64,000 bases of DNA, taken from Selenomonas sp. ND2010 (GTDB taxonomy: Bacteria; Bacillota; Negativicutes; Selenomonadales; Selenomonadaceae). Made by a program: the position numbers and the translations under genes. Numbering within the stretch: the stretch's first letter is position 1; each line of letters begins with the position of its first letter. The notes below the pieces were generated by a model, which saw only the letters and a program-made list of their open reading frames with translations, did not search any database and was not told where the DNA came from. The stretch covers positions 31,215 through 95,214 of the forward strand of contig NZ_KL370847.1 of assembly GCF_000702005.1 (NCBI RefSeq), written 5' to 3'. Positions 25,871 to 34,699 of the stretch are shown one piece after another.

Positions 25871-27556
25871 ATGAAGAAACAGTGGAAGAAACAACTCACA
25901 GCAAGTGTGACAGCCGTTTCACTTCTCGGTGCGCTTAGCGGCAGTGCTATGGCAGCGTCTTCTTTGTCAAAACCGGGAGAAGATGTCAAGCGGCAGATGC
26001 CCACGCCAGCGGCCGAAGTCCAGGATAAGACGCAGGGACAGTCACAGGTACAGCCTGAGGTGGAATTCACGATTGGAAATTTCACCCTTGACGCTCATGA
26101 ACTCTATCTGGATAAGGCCGAGCTTACGCGCATCCTTCAAAATGGCATGGGTAAGAACCGCACGATGAGTCAGCTCAATGTGACGCTGAATTCTATCACG
26201 CGGTATTGCCGCCAGCATGGCTATCCGGCTGCCGCTGCCTATGTGCCGGCGCAGGAGAGCAGTGATGGCATGATTATTATCAAGGTGATTCCGGGCCGTT
26301 ATGGTGAAGTAAAGATCGACAACCAGACCCGCATGAAAGATAAAGTGGCCAAGGGGTTCGTAAATGGGCTCAAATCTGGCGATATCATTCGGACGAAGAA
26401 TCTGGAGTCGGCACTTTACTCCCTGTCGGATATCAGCGGTACGCGGGCAGTCGGTGTACTGAGCCCTGGCAAAGAGTTTGGTACCAGCGATTTGACCGTT
26501 CGCATTGAAAAGGGCAAGGGGTCCAATACGATTCTCTATGTGGAAAACTACGGCAGCCAGAATTCCGGCCGTTACCGTTATGGTTTGCAGCACAACGTCT
26601 ACGATGTTGGTGGTACCGGCGGCAAGGCCAGTGTCGGTACGATGATTTCCAATGCCGATATGCATAACTATTATGCCAACTATGAGGCACTTATCGGTCA
26701 TGGTGGCACGATGCTGGGCTTTGGTTACAGCCGCATGGATTACAAAGTCGGTGGCAGCCTGCGGAGTCTCGGTGCCAATGGTGTGGCCAATACCTATAGT
26801 GTATTTGGCAGCCGGCCACTCTACCATTTCACGCGCAGTGGTTTGACGGCAACTTATGGTTATGATTACCGCAAGCTGAAGGATGACCTGGATATGTTCA
26901 ACGACAGCAAGCGGAAGCATTCGCATAGTGTCCATGCCGGCGTCAATGGCTTTGAACGCCGTGATGGCTTTACAGCTAACTATAGCGCTACGGTTACGAC
27001 GGGAACACTGGGATTCGATAGTGCCGATGCCCGTCGTACGCTGGCCGACAGCCACTCCGAAGGACGCTTTACCAAGGGGGAGGCCAATGTGACGGCAGTA
27101 CAGCGAATCGGTCACCGCGCTGATGTGATGGTCAAGGCAAACGGTCAGATTGCCAGCCGCAATCTCGACGGTTCTGAGGAGATGTATCTCGGCGGTGCCA
27201 ATGGCGTGCGTGCCTATCCGCAGGGCGAAGGTTCTGGGGATGAGGGCGTAATGGGTACGATGGAGACGCGCTTCTATACCGATATTCCGGGACTCGTGTT
27301 CAGTACCTACATCGATGGCGGTCATGTCTGGTTCAACAACGATAGATCCCCAGACCGCCAGGGAAGTGCTGGTTCGCTGGGACAGTGGTCCAGCGGAGAA
27401 ACTCTCTGGGGCTGGGGCCTGGGACTGTCCTATACGAAGGCCAACGATTGGTTTACGCGGCTAGACTATGCCCGTCGTATCGGTGACGATCCAAATCTTT
27501 CCCAAGCTGCGCAGGCCAAGGGGCGTACATGGTTTATGCTGGGAAAAATTTGGTAA
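25871..27556 (+). CDS. Two-partner-secretion outer-membrane transporter (TpsB, FhaC/ShlB family)
   Basis: 561 aa. The start MKKQWKKQL is preferred over an in-frame ATG 33 nt upstream because it is followed at once by a signal peptide ending in GSAMA (residue about 28), with AAGGA upstream. After a Pro/Gln-rich linker come two POTRA-like domains (about 55-210, including GYPAAAAYVPAQE and IIIKVIPGRYGEVKI) and a 16-strand-type beta-barrel. The family VRGYP motif appears as VRAYPQGEGSGDEG near residue 440, and the chain ends in an aromatic residue (GKIW), typical of outer-membrane proteins. It follows the exoprotein by 29 bp and should be its dedicated exporter. Confidence 0.93.
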   Translation: MKKQWKKQLTASVTAVSLLGALSGSAMAASSLSKPGEDVKRQMPTPAAEVQDKTQGQSQVQPEVEFTIGNFTLDAHELYLDKAELTRILQNGMGKNRTMSQLNVTLNSITRYCRQHGYPAAAAYVPAQESSDGMIIIKVIPGRYGEVKIDNQTRMKDKVAKGFVNGLKSGDIIRTKNLESALYSLSDISGTRAVGVLSPGKEFGTSDLTVRIEKGKGSNTILYVENYGSQNSGRYRYGLQHNVYDVGGTGGKASVGTMISNADMHNYYANYEALIGHGGTMLGFGYSRMDYKVGGSLRSLGANGVANTYSVFGSRPLYHFTRSGLTATYGYDYRKLKDDLDMFNDSKRKHSHSVHAGVNGFERRDGFTANYSATVTTGTLGFDSADARRTLADSHSEGRFTKGEANVTAVQRIGHRADVMVKANGQIASRNLDGSEEMYLGGANGVRAYPQGEGSGDEGVMGTMETRFYTDIPGLVFSTYIDGGHVWFNNDRSPDRQGSAGSLGQWSSGETLWGWGLGLSYTKANDWFTRLDYARRIGDDPNLSQAAQAKGRTWFMLGKIW

Positions 27557-27581
27557 AATACGAAACAAGAAAAAAGAAATT

Positions 27582-27624
27582 ATTCGGCAGGGAGGAAATT
27601 TGTCCTTCCTGCCGAATTTATTTA
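27582..27624 (+). terminator. Terminator-like hairpin after the TPS pair
   Basis: ATTCGGCAGG / CCTGCCGAAT stem extended by GAGGA / TCCTT (one G-T pair), 15 bp in all, followed by TTATTTATA. The T tract is imperfect. Confidence 0.7.
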
Positions 27625-27687
27625 TATATACGAAATGTAGTTATGATTGCGATAGAATAGCGAGATGCTTGAATAGGAGTGGAAGAT

Positions 27688-28101
27688 ATGGCAGGGAAAA
27701 ACAAAAATTGTCCGATGTGCGGCAAATTGTTTGCGGATACGGGGCATCGCGTTTGCATGGATTGTTATGATAAAATCCTTGAGAAAGAGGCAGAAGTGGT
27801 GAACTATGTTCGCGATAATCCGGGCTCGAAGATTCCGGAAATCGTTGAGGCTACTGGTGCGCCTGAGGGGATGATCAAGAAGATGATTCGTGAAGGCCGC
27901 TTTGAACAGATCGGTGTAAAGATGAGCTATCCGTGCGAGAAGTGCGGCAACCCGATTATCACGGGCAAAATCTGTCAGAGTTGTCAGGAGGAACTCCATA
28001 AGGAACTCCAGAAAAAAGCGTCGGCGATTACTGCCGCCAAACAGGCAGCAAAACCAACCGGTCATGGACATGGCATGTATTCGAAAAACAACCTTGGTTG
28101 A
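27688..28101 (+). CDS. yvyF: Flagellar operon protein YvyF, zinc-ribbon type
   Basis: 137 aa. The ATG at 27688 is chosen over a GTG 9 nt upstream because AGGAG is spaced correctly for it. It has an N-terminal zinc ribbon (CPMCG...CMDC), a middle helical segment 'NPGSKIPEIVEATGAPEGMIKKMIREGRF' shared with B. subtilis YvyF (quoted in part: IVEATGAPEGMIKK), a second ribbon (CEKCG...CQSC) and a Lys/Ala-rich tail. YvyF sits in the flgM operon of Bacillus and its exact role is not settled. The order yvyF-flgM-flgN here is the same as in Bacillus. Confidence 0.85.
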   Translation: MAGKNKNCPMCGKLFADTGHRVCMDCYDKILEKEAEVVNYVRDNPGSKIPEIVEATGAPEGMIKKMIREGRFEQIGVKMSYPCEKCGNPIITGKICQSCQEELHKELQKKASAITAAKQAAKPTGHGHGMYSKNNLG

Positions 28102-28172
28102 TTGTTTAACATGAAATAAGGCGAAAAACAGAGAAAAATAAAGAAAATTTAATATAAACGCTTATAATAGCT

Positions 28173-28205
28173 AAAAAGCAGGAGTTAAGTCTCCTGCTTT
28201 TTTTT
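28173..28205 (+). terminator. Rho-independent terminator between yvyF and flgM
   Basis: GCAGGAG / CTCCTGC with flanking A and T runs (AAAAA..TTTTTTTT) and a 6-nt loop. It splits the late operon, so flgM onward probably has its own promoter in the 80 bp behind it, but I saw no clear sigma-28 match there. Confidence 0.85.
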
Positions 28206-28288
28206 ACGATACTTTAACCAGAAGACATAAAAAGAATCCTTATGGGGTCTTATAAAGTCATAGTTTTTAAAATGGGTGGTGAAAGGAT

Positions 28289-28567
28289 ATGCTTATCAAC
28301 AACAATATTCAGGCAGTGACTGGCGCTTATAATGTAAGTTCAACGGGCGGTGCAAGACGCAGCGGCGCCGCAGAACGCGCACATAAAGCGGATGAGGTGG
28401 TATTCTCCAGTGAAGCCCAGACGTTCAGCAACATGCTGCAGAAGCTTCGTGGAATGGACGAGAGCCGTGCGGAAAAGGTGGAAACGCTTCGTCAGCACAT
28501 TGCTGATGGTACTTATGAAGTGGATAGCAAGAGCATTGCGGATCGCTTGCTGGACACGCGTTTCTGA
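28289..28567 (+). CDS. flgM: Anti-sigma-28 factor FlgM
   Basis: 92 aa. It binds and blocks the flagellar sigma factor until the hook is finished, then is exported. The C-terminal half has the FlgM pattern VVFSSEAQTF...SRAEKVETLRQHIADGTYEVDSKSIADRLL (shown in part), with helices that contact sigma-28. The N-terminus is disordered and Gly/Ala/Arg-rich, as usual. A GGTGAAAGGA site precedes the ATG. It is followed by flgN 33 bp later. Confidence 0.92.
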   Translation: MLINNNIQAVTGAYNVSSTGGARRSGAAERAHKADEVVFSSEAQTFSNMLQKLRGMDESRAEKVETLRQHIADGTYEVDSKSIADRLLDTRF

Positions 28568-28600
28568 TGAAAAATCTATTCCTGAGAACGGAGGCAGCCT

Positions 28601-29086
28601 ATGTGGCAAGAATTTGCAGCAATACTTAATGATTTGAACAAAGTTTATCTGCAGCTCATCGAGCTCGGGACAAAGAAGAAAAAAGCACTGGTCACAATTG
28701 ACATGAAGACCCTTGAAGGACTCGTTAAAGAAGAAGATGCCTTAACGAAGGAAATTAAGGAGTTGGAACAGAGGCGCCAGAAGGTGTTGATTCACATGGC
28801 CGTGGAAGATCGTTCCATCAAGCAGGATACCAAGATGGAAGATTTGGTGCGAATGGCACCAACGCCGCAGCTGCAGCAGATTCTGGTTCAACTCCATAGT
28901 TCGCTGTCAAAAAATACAGCGGAGGCAAAAGAGTTAAGCGAAGGCAACAGTCTGCTTATTCGTGGAGCCATGCAGGCTGTTGCCTATCATTTGAACCGGA
29001 TTGGCGGCGCTACCGTCGAACCGACCTATGGTCAAAGTGGTGGAGAAGTGGTCAGCCATCGGAAAAATTATGAATTCGATGCCTAA
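28601..29086 (+). CDS. flgN: FlgN export chaperone
   Basis: 161 aa, all-helical with a long coiled coil (residues about 5-110), matching FlgN-type cytoplasmic chaperones for the hook-filament junction proteins FlgK and FlgL, which are encoded two genes downstream. The C-terminal Tyr/Gly-rich tail fits a substrate- or membrane-binding tail. Operon position between flgM and flgK supports the call. Confidence 0.88.
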   Translation: MWQEFAAILNDLNKVYLQLIELGTKKKKALVTIDMKTLEGLVKEEDALTKEIKELEQRRQKVLIHMAVEDRSIKQDTKMEDLVRMAPTPQLQQILVQLHSSLSKNTAEAKELSEGNSLLIRGAMQAVAYHLNRIGGATVEPTYGQSGGEVVSHRKNYEFDA

Positions 29087-29115
29087 GGGCATATCGATAA
29101 AATAAGGGTGGGAAG

Positions 29116-29589
29116 ATGATGAATGAAGTCATTAAATTGTTGCGTACGCAGCTCATGCTCTCGACAGAATGTCTGGAAAAGCTCCAGGCGATAAAAACAG
29201 CGCTGAAGGAAAACAGTGCTGGCAAGGGGGTAACCGAAGCTGTTCAAGCGATTGAACCCACCTTAACGAAAATTGGTCAGCTTGAGAAAATCACTCGCGA
29301 ATTTCTTGAGAAGACGGGGAAAAAGAGAATGACTGCTTATGCAGCCAGCATGCCGGACTCTGTGGAAAGAGATGCGGTTATGCGGCTCTTATCAAGAATC
29401 CAGGGATTGGATGAACGCCTGCAGAGGGAACTGGCATCGACGCAGGCACTCCTGAAACGAAGTAAGGAGTTTGTGGATTTTCACATCAATGTGATGACCC
29501 AGACCGCGGCTAACGATACTTATGCGCCTCCAGGGGCACCGGAAGTAGAGAATCGCCGTGGAATTAAAATGTTTGATGCAAATGTTTGA
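29116..29589 (+). CDS. Second FlgN-like helical protein in the flagellar operon
   Basis: 157 aa, helical and coiled-coil throughout, with heptad-like segments such as IKLLRTQLMLSTECLEKLQA and RIQGLDERLQRELASTQALL, and a short Pro-rich tail ending KMFDANV. Its layout resembles FlgN but the similarity is weak and I do not name it. Position between flgN and flgK and same-strand spacing (29 and 58 bp) suggest a late flagellar export chaperone. Adjacent ATG codons at 29116 and 29119 are both possible starts after GGGTGGGA. Confidence 0.6.
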   Translation: MMNEVIKLLRTQLMLSTECLEKLQAIKTALKENSAGKGVTEAVQAIEPTLTKIGQLEKITREFLEKTGKKRMTAYAASMPDSVERDAVMRLLSRIQGLDERLQRELASTQALLKRSKEFVDFHINVMTQTAANDTYAPPGAPEVENRRGIKMFDANV

Positions 29590-29647
29590 TTCCCTTTGCG
29601 GAATGAGAGAAGATGATAGGGAAATGAAGAAAGAAAAGGTGAGATAA

Positions 29648-31456
29648 ATGCGTTCAACATTTTCTGGTTTGAATACGATGGTTCGCGGCGTATTTGCCAA
29701 TCAGCTGTCGCTCGATACAGTCGGCCATAATATCACAAATGCTTCAACAGAAGGATATTCTCGTCAGAAAGTAAATCTCGCAGCAACGAGAGGTCAGGGA
29801 GTATCCTCTCTTTATGGAAATGTCATAGTCGGTACGGGTGTTGATTCGATGTCAATCGAACGTGCCCGCAATATTTATGCGGATAAGCAGTTCTGGCAGG
29901 AGACTTCGACGCAGGAATATTACAAGACCACGCAGGTCAACTATGAAAAGATTGAGGCGGTATTTGACGACTCGGACAAGACCGGTATCTTAAATGCTAT
30001 GGATGAATTTTACGCGGCATGGCAGAATCTGTCGAAGGATGCTTCGACTGCCAGCACGCGTGTGGCGGTAATCGAGAAGGGCAATACCCTTGCCGATAGA
30101 ATCAAGACGGCTGGTCAGCAGCTGCAGTCCCAGATTAATTCCCAGTATGATGATATGCGCGTGACGGTCAATAAGGTCAACGAGACGACGGCTAAGATCG
30201 TTCAGCTCAACAAGAACATCATGCAGCAGGAAGCAATCGGCGCTTCGGCCAACGATCTGCGCGATCAGCGCGATTTGCTGGTCGATGAACTTTCGCAGTA
30301 TATGAACCTTAATGTCTATGAAGATGAGAAGGGCATGTACTCGGTAGTATCCAATGGTATCACAATGGTCGGCGGTGTCGAACGGCTGACGCTTGAGATG
30401 TCTGATCCTATCAATAATGGTGATTATGGCATCAACGACTATGTCATCAACATCAAGGAATCCGGCATTACCTTCCTGCCACAGAATGGCAGTCTCAAGG
30501 CACAGCAGGATACCATTGCTGAGGATAAAGAGTATATCGATAAGCTGGCGGATATGGCAGGCTTTTTGCTCACGACGTTCAACAACATGCACCAGCAGGG
30601 ATCGGGGATCAATGGCTCCGATAGTTCGCTGGGGACGTTTACTACCCAGCCGGATGGTACGGTAACTGGTACGAATGGCGAATATAAGGGCCCGCTCTAC
30701 GGCTTGAACTTCTATGGTGATGATAATACGGTATACGAATGGGATGCGGACAATCATCAGATGAAGGCTACGACGATGACTGCTGGCACCGTTACGCGAT
30801 CCATCAGTTATACGGAAACGACCAACAGTGATGGTACGAAAACCAGAACGCCGAAGGTTAACATTGACGGAACGGTCAAATCGACCGATACGGTTCGCGG
30901 CATTAATATCATTACGGCGCTGACCGTTAATGGACAGCTCTCCAAGACTGGCGGTCAGGACAGCGTAGCCGCTCGTATCTTCTCGGTAGAGCAGGATACG
31001 GATGCCAACGGAAAGCTTTTGGATGGAACGTATAAGATTGTCACGAATGGTTCCAAAGATGGTACGAATGCGGTTAATCTCAGTGCACTTATGAATATGA
31101 GTGGTTCTGAGGCTCAGAAATACAATACGGCTAAGGTGTTTTTAAACGGCAGCACGGAGGCGGTTTCGACATCGGCGCGTGCTACTGAGGCGGATTCGCT
31201 CAACGCTTATTACAATGCGGCGATGTCTAAACTGGGCAGCGATGCCGAGTCGTTAAAGGCCAAAGAGAGTTCGCAGGAAGACCTGATTACCCAGATCGTC
31301 AATTGGCGCTCTTCGACAGCTGGTGTCGACTGGAATGAGGAACTCACGAATATGATTACCTTCCAGAAAGGCTATAGTGCCTGCTCCCGCTGCCTGACGA
31401 CTATGGATGAGATGCTTGACCGTCTTATCAATAGCACGGGTACTGTCGGCAGATAA
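29648..31456 (+). CDS. flgK: Hook-filament junction protein FlgK (HAP1)
   Basis: 602 aa. N-terminal signature MRSTFSGLNTMVRGVFANQL followed by VGHNITNASTEGYSRQ, and a C-terminal ELTNMITFQKGYSACSRCLT helix, both characteristic of FlgK. A long variable beta domain lies between (residues about 280-470). FlgK is exported and caps the hook before the filament forms. An unusual point is the pair of cysteines in the C-terminal helix (SACSRC), where Ala or Ser is usual. It is followed by flgL 26 bp later. Confidence 0.95.
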   Translation: MRSTFSGLNTMVRGVFANQLSLDTVGHNITNASTEGYSRQKVNLAATRGQGVSSLYGNVIVGTGVDSMSIERARNIYADKQFWQETSTQEYYKTTQVNYEKIEAVFDDSDKTGILNAMDEFYAAWQNLSKDASTASTRVAVIEKGNTLADRIKTAGQQLQSQINSQYDDMRVTVNKVNETTAKIVQLNKNIMQQEAIGASANDLRDQRDLLVDELSQYMNLNVYEDEKGMYSVVSNGITMVGGVERLTLEMSDPINNGDYGINDYVINIKESGITFLPQNGSLKAQQDTIAEDKEYIDKLADMAGFLLTTFNNMHQQGSGINGSDSSLGTFTTQPDGTVTGTNGEYKGPLYGLNFYGDDNTVYEWDADNHQMKATTMTAGTVTRSISYTETTNSDGTKTRTPKVNIDGTVKSTDTVRGINIITALTVNGQLSKTGGQDSVAARIFSVEQDTDANGKLLDGTYKIVTNGSKDGTNAVNLSALMNMSGSEAQKYNTAKVFLNGSTEAVSTSARATEADSLNAYYNAAMSKLGSDAESLKAKESSQEDLITQIVNWRSSTAGVDWNEELTNMITFQKGYSACSRCLTTMDEMLDRLINSTGTVGR

Positions 31457-31482
31457 TCTTTGAACTAACGAGGTGAAATAAA

Positions 31483-32817
31483 ATGTCTATTCGCGTAAGC
31501 AGTAATCAGATGGTCTATGGTTATCAGAAACAGCTCAATGATGCCAATACCCGTCAGACGAAACTCTTGGAACAGGGCGACGGCAGTAAACTGCATCGTC
31601 CCTCGGATAACTCGGTGGATTATTCGAAATATCTCCGCTATACGGTGTCGGAAAGCGAAAATTCGCAGTACCAGAATAATGTCAGTTCGGCACTTTCCTG
31701 GATGAAAACTTCCGATGCGGCGCTGGTCAATATGACGAGTATCCAGACGACCTTCAAGGAGAAGACGGTCGCAGCCGCTAACAGCACGAATAACGCGAGC
31801 GATATGGCCGCTATTGCCAAGGAAATGATGGCCGAAATTCAGGAGCTCGTTTCGCTCGGCAATACGATGCAGGGCGACAGCTATGTATTTGGTGGTCAGA
31901 AGGATTTGACCAAGCCGTTTATCATGTCGACGGAAGAAGTCGACCGCGGCCTGGCGAAGACGCTCGACGAGAATCAGGCAGCATTTTTCAGCGGCAATGG
32001 GGCTGTTGATGACTCGGGCAGCATGAAACAGATGCTGACGCTCACGGGCAGTGACGGCAATACCTACTACCTCAATACGAAAAATGGCAAGGTGTTCAGC
32101 CAGGATTTCGTGGAAAATGGCTATAAAGATAAAATGGCCAGCGAGTCGCGGAAAGAGGTCAACGATGGAGATGAAGTTGGCACGCTGTCTGGTTGGGGCG
32201 GCAGTACGGATGTCGCAAAGTATTTTGCCAATACGGGAAAAATAACGGCAGATGGTGAGTCGTTTAGTGCTGCGATAGGCGTAAATGGTACCAGTGTTAC
32301 CCTGAAATTTGCTACCGTCAAGCAGCAGATCGTTACCTATCATGGCGATGACAAGGGCGTTTCCATGGTCAAGAAAAATGGTACGACGGAGCCGGTAGCC
32401 GATACGGTAAATGTTACGGGGCCGGAAATCTTTGGGACGGATATTTTTGACGACCCGGCTTCAGGCAATAAGGCATCGGGAGCAGCCATGCTTAACCAGA
32501 TGCTGACGGTCCGGACTAAGGTCGAAAATGCTGACCATGACTGGCTGTCCAAAGATGGACAGACAGTAGCTGATGCCGCGCATTCGACGACGGTCAACAC
32601 CGAGACGAAACTCGGTGCCCGCCAGCAGCTCTATCAGTCGGTTCAGACTATGCTGGAAAATCAGAATGAGATCATCACGAACGATATTACCAATGTCAGC
32701 TCGACGGATGTTGCAAAACTGGCAGTGCAGCTCATGCAGGAGCAGACAATCTACAATATGAGTTTGTCCCTCGGCGGCAGAATTTTGCCACAGTCGTTGG
32801 CGGATTACTTGCGATAA
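31483..32817 (+). CDS. flgL: Hook-filament junction protein FlgL (HAP3)
   Basis: 444 aa. The N-terminus MSIRVSSNQMVYGYQKQL with KLHRPSDNSVDYSKYLRY and the C-terminus AVQLMQEQTIYNMSLSLGGR match the D0/D1-like helices of FlgL. The central region of about 200 aa is a variable beta domain, longer than in B. subtilis FlgL. It forms the second junction zone between hook and filament. It is co-transcribed with flgK. Confidence 0.93.
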   Translation: MSIRVSSNQMVYGYQKQLNDANTRQTKLLEQGDGSKLHRPSDNSVDYSKYLRYTVSESENSQYQNNVSSALSWMKTSDAALVNMTSIQTTFKEKTVAAANSTNNASDMAAIAKEMMAEIQELVSLGNTMQGDSYVFGGQKDLTKPFIMSTEEVDRGLAKTLDENQAAFFSGNGAVDDSGSMKQMLTLTGSDGNTYYLNTKNGKVFSQDFVENGYKDKMASESRKEVNDGDEVGTLSGWGGSTDVAKYFANTGKITADGESFSAAIGVNGTSVTLKFATVKQQIVTYHGDDKGVSMVKKNGTTEPVADTVNVTGPEIFGTDIFDDPASGNKASGAAMLNQMLTVRTKVENADHDWLSKDGQTVADAAHSTTVNTETKLGARQQLYQSVQTMLENQNEIITNDITNVSSTDVAKLAVQLMQEQTIYNMSLSLGGRILPQSLADYLR

Positions 32818-32903
32818 GGATAGCTTAACGCAGGAAAACATAGTATAATAAAGGTAAGATAAAGGATTAGCAGGATTTTCCTAGGGAAAGGGTGAAATAA
32901 TCT

Positions 32904-33482
32904 ATGCTGCGGTTAAATATGCGGACAACGCAACCGATGATTGGTATGCACACGCAGCTAGGAAAGCTGGAAGCCCATTCAACACCGGCAAAACTGCATA
33001 GCGAAAATCGACAGGCCCGGTCTAATGCGCATTGGACTCAGCCGTCTGTTGAGATTAACCAGTATCCAAGCCGCCACTCCTATGGTTTTACGAATCATAC
33101 GGATTTTGCCAAGGAACATGGACAGCAGGGATTTAGTGACCTCAAGAAAACGACATCGCGTTGGACGGAGGAAGCCTGGGATAATATCGAAAATGGCGGC
33201 AAGAAAGGTCGGCAGCCGGTTAAACAGCGGTATGACAGCAAGCTGAATCAGGAAATCAGCAAGCAGCGTCATATCGTTGCCAATCTTATCCCTGACCCGG
33301 AAATCCATTTTACGCCGGTAAAGGCGGAGGGAAATTTAGACCCAGGGGATGTAACGGTCAAGATTGATACGGAAGCCTTTGCCAAGACGAATTTTACGCC
33401 CGGTAAGGTCGAGACGTATCTGCAGCAGAAGGCGGATGTCAGAAGATGGGTGACCGAAGGCAAATACGATATCTACGCATGA
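32904..33482 (+). CDS. yviE: YviE-like flagellar operon protein (DUF6470)
   Basis: 192 aa, basic, no signal peptide or membrane segment. Features are the N-terminal MLRLNMRTTQPMIGMHTQLG, a Pro/His-rich middle (PSVEINQYPSRHSYGF) and a C-terminal strand-rich part with VTVKIDTEAF. B. subtilis has yviE at the same place, between flgL and fliW; position and general form together support the call. Molecular role unknown. Confidence 0.75.
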   Translation: MLRLNMRTTQPMIGMHTQLGKLEAHSTPAKLHSENRQARSNAHWTQPSVEINQYPSRHSYGFTNHTDFAKEHGQQGFSDLKKTTSRWTEEAWDNIENGGKKGRQPVKQRYDSKLNQEISKQRHIVANLIPDPEIHFTPVKAEGNLDPGDVTVKIDTEAFAKTNFTPGKVETYLQQKADVRRWVTEGKYDIYA

Positions 33483-33516
33483 CGCGATGAAGCATGCGGA
33501 TTTGGAGGCGTAACGA

Positions 33517-33966
33517 ATGAAAAAGGTCAACACATTACGGTTTGGCGAAATCGAAGTCGCAGAAGAAAAGGTAGTACATTTCGAAGATGGTATCCCTGCC
33601 TTTGAAGATGAGCATGAGTTTCTCATCATCCCTTATGATGATGAGAGCCCTTATGTGTTCCTGCAGTCAATTACAACACCGGATTTGGCATTCCTCATGA
33701 CGATGCCGTTCGTATTCTTCCCGGATTATGAGTTCGAGCTTGATGATGAAAGTCAGAATAAGCTCGGCATCAAAACGCAGGAAGATATGCTGATTTACAC
33801 GCTTTTGACGATTCCTGGTGGGAAGGTAGCAGAAATGACGGCCAATTTAATGGCACCAGTAGTCCTGAATCAGAACACGATGCAGGCCCGTCAGGTTGTG
33901 CTCGACAAGAGCCGCTACACAACCAAGCATAGATTGTTTCCGGAAAATAAGGAGGAAAACAAATAA
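33517..33966 (+). CDS. fliW: Flagellar assembly factor FliW
   Basis: 149 aa with the FliW pattern: TLRFGEIEVAEEKVVHFEDG, PAFEDEHEFLIIP, PYVFLQSITTPDLAFLM and the C-terminal 'NLMAPVVLNQNTMQARQVVL'. FliW binds either flagellin or CsrA; when flagellin is used up by export, FliW switches to CsrA and relieves translational repression of flagellin. It overlaps csrA by 1 bp (TAATG), so the antagonist pair is made together. The flagellin leaders of this window carry candidate CsrA sites. Confidence 0.95.
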   Translation: MKKVNTLRFGEIEVAEEKVVHFEDGIPAFEDEHEFLIIPYDDESPYVFLQSITTPDLAFLMTMPFVFFPDYEFELDDESQNKLGIKTQEDMLIYTLLTIPGGKVAEMTANLMAPVVLNQNTMQARQVVLDKSRYTTKHRLFPENKEENK

Positions 33967-34193
33967 TGCTCGTACTTACCCGTAAACCCCACCAGCAAAT
34001 CATGATTGGCGATAATATTGTCATCAATGTCGTCGAAGTTCAAGGCGACAATGTCCGGATTGCTATCGATGCACCGCGTGAAGTCAAGATTTATCGTGGC
34101 GAAATCTATCGGGCAATTCAGGAGGAAAATCAAAAGGCCGCAGCTCCGGCTCCGCAGGATTTGGATCTCAGTGCTGCTTTGCCCAATAAATAA
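33966..34193 (+). CDS. csrA: Translational regulator CsrA
   Basis: 75 aa. MLVLTRKPHQQIMIGDNIVI and VRIAIDAPREVKIYRGEIY are the conserved CsrA core, including the N-terminal and Arg-containing RNA-binding strands. The Ala/Pro-rich tail (about residues 60-75) is longer than in E. coli CsrA (61 aa). A dimer binds GGA motifs in leader RNAs; flagellin mRNA is the expected target, with FliW as protein antagonist. Confidence 0.95.
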   Translation: MLVLTRKPHQQIMIGDNIVINVVEVQGDNVRIAIDAPREVKIYRGEIYRAIQEENQKAAAPAPQDLDLSAALPNK

Positions 34194-34239
34194 TTATTAA
34201 GGTTATGGAAAACTTAAATAATTCTACGGAGGGATAACA

Positions 34240-34686
34240 ATGATAGGTAAAGTTCAGGATGTGGTGGCTTCTGCTATTGTTGTAGGTGCTGCGGAAAAGG
34301 CTAGTGCCGATAACACTGCTGTCAACACGAGAAAAGAGAATGCCGAGGTAGCAACAGCTAAGGCCTCTGATATGGCAGCTGTTAAAGAACAGGTAAATCA
34401 GAGCGAAAATGCTCAGGATGCTAAGAATCAGAAACAACAAAAAGAAGACGAGCAGAAGATGGATGAGTCCTCTGTCAGCTATATGACAAAGGAACTCAAT
34501 GATTTGATGCGCCGCATTGATGCAGATCTCGAATTCCAGTATCATAAGGAAGTCAATACGATGTCTGTCAAAATGTTGGACAGGAAGACCGGTGAGGTGC
34601 TCAAGGAAGTTCCGCCGGAGGAAATGATCAAACACATGATAAAAGCTAAGGATTGGCTTGGCGCATTCCTGGACAAGAATGCCTAA
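34240..34686 (+). CDS. flaG: FlaG family protein
   Basis: 148 aa. A Lys/Glu/Gln-rich N-terminal half (about 1-85) precedes the FlaG domain: LMRRIDADLEFQYHKEVNTM then DRKTGEVLKEVPPEEMIKHM. FlaG proteins affect filament length and are usually next to fliD, as here (13 bp apart). A CGGAGGG site precedes the ATG. Confidence 0.88.
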   Translation: MIGKVQDVVASAIVVGAAEKASADNTAVNTRKENAEVATAKASDMAAVKEQVNQSENAQDAKNQKQQKEDEQKMDESSVSYMTKELNDLMRRIDADLEFQYHKEVNTMSVKMLDRKTGEVLKEVPPEEMIKHMIKAKDWLGAFLDKNA

Positions 34687-34699
34687 GGAGGTGTAAGGG

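Noticed and set aside
26042-27325. 427-aa minus-strand frame
   Set aside because: Antisense to the TpsB transporter gene, which has a signal peptide, POTRA domains and barrel motif; no family features on the minus strand.
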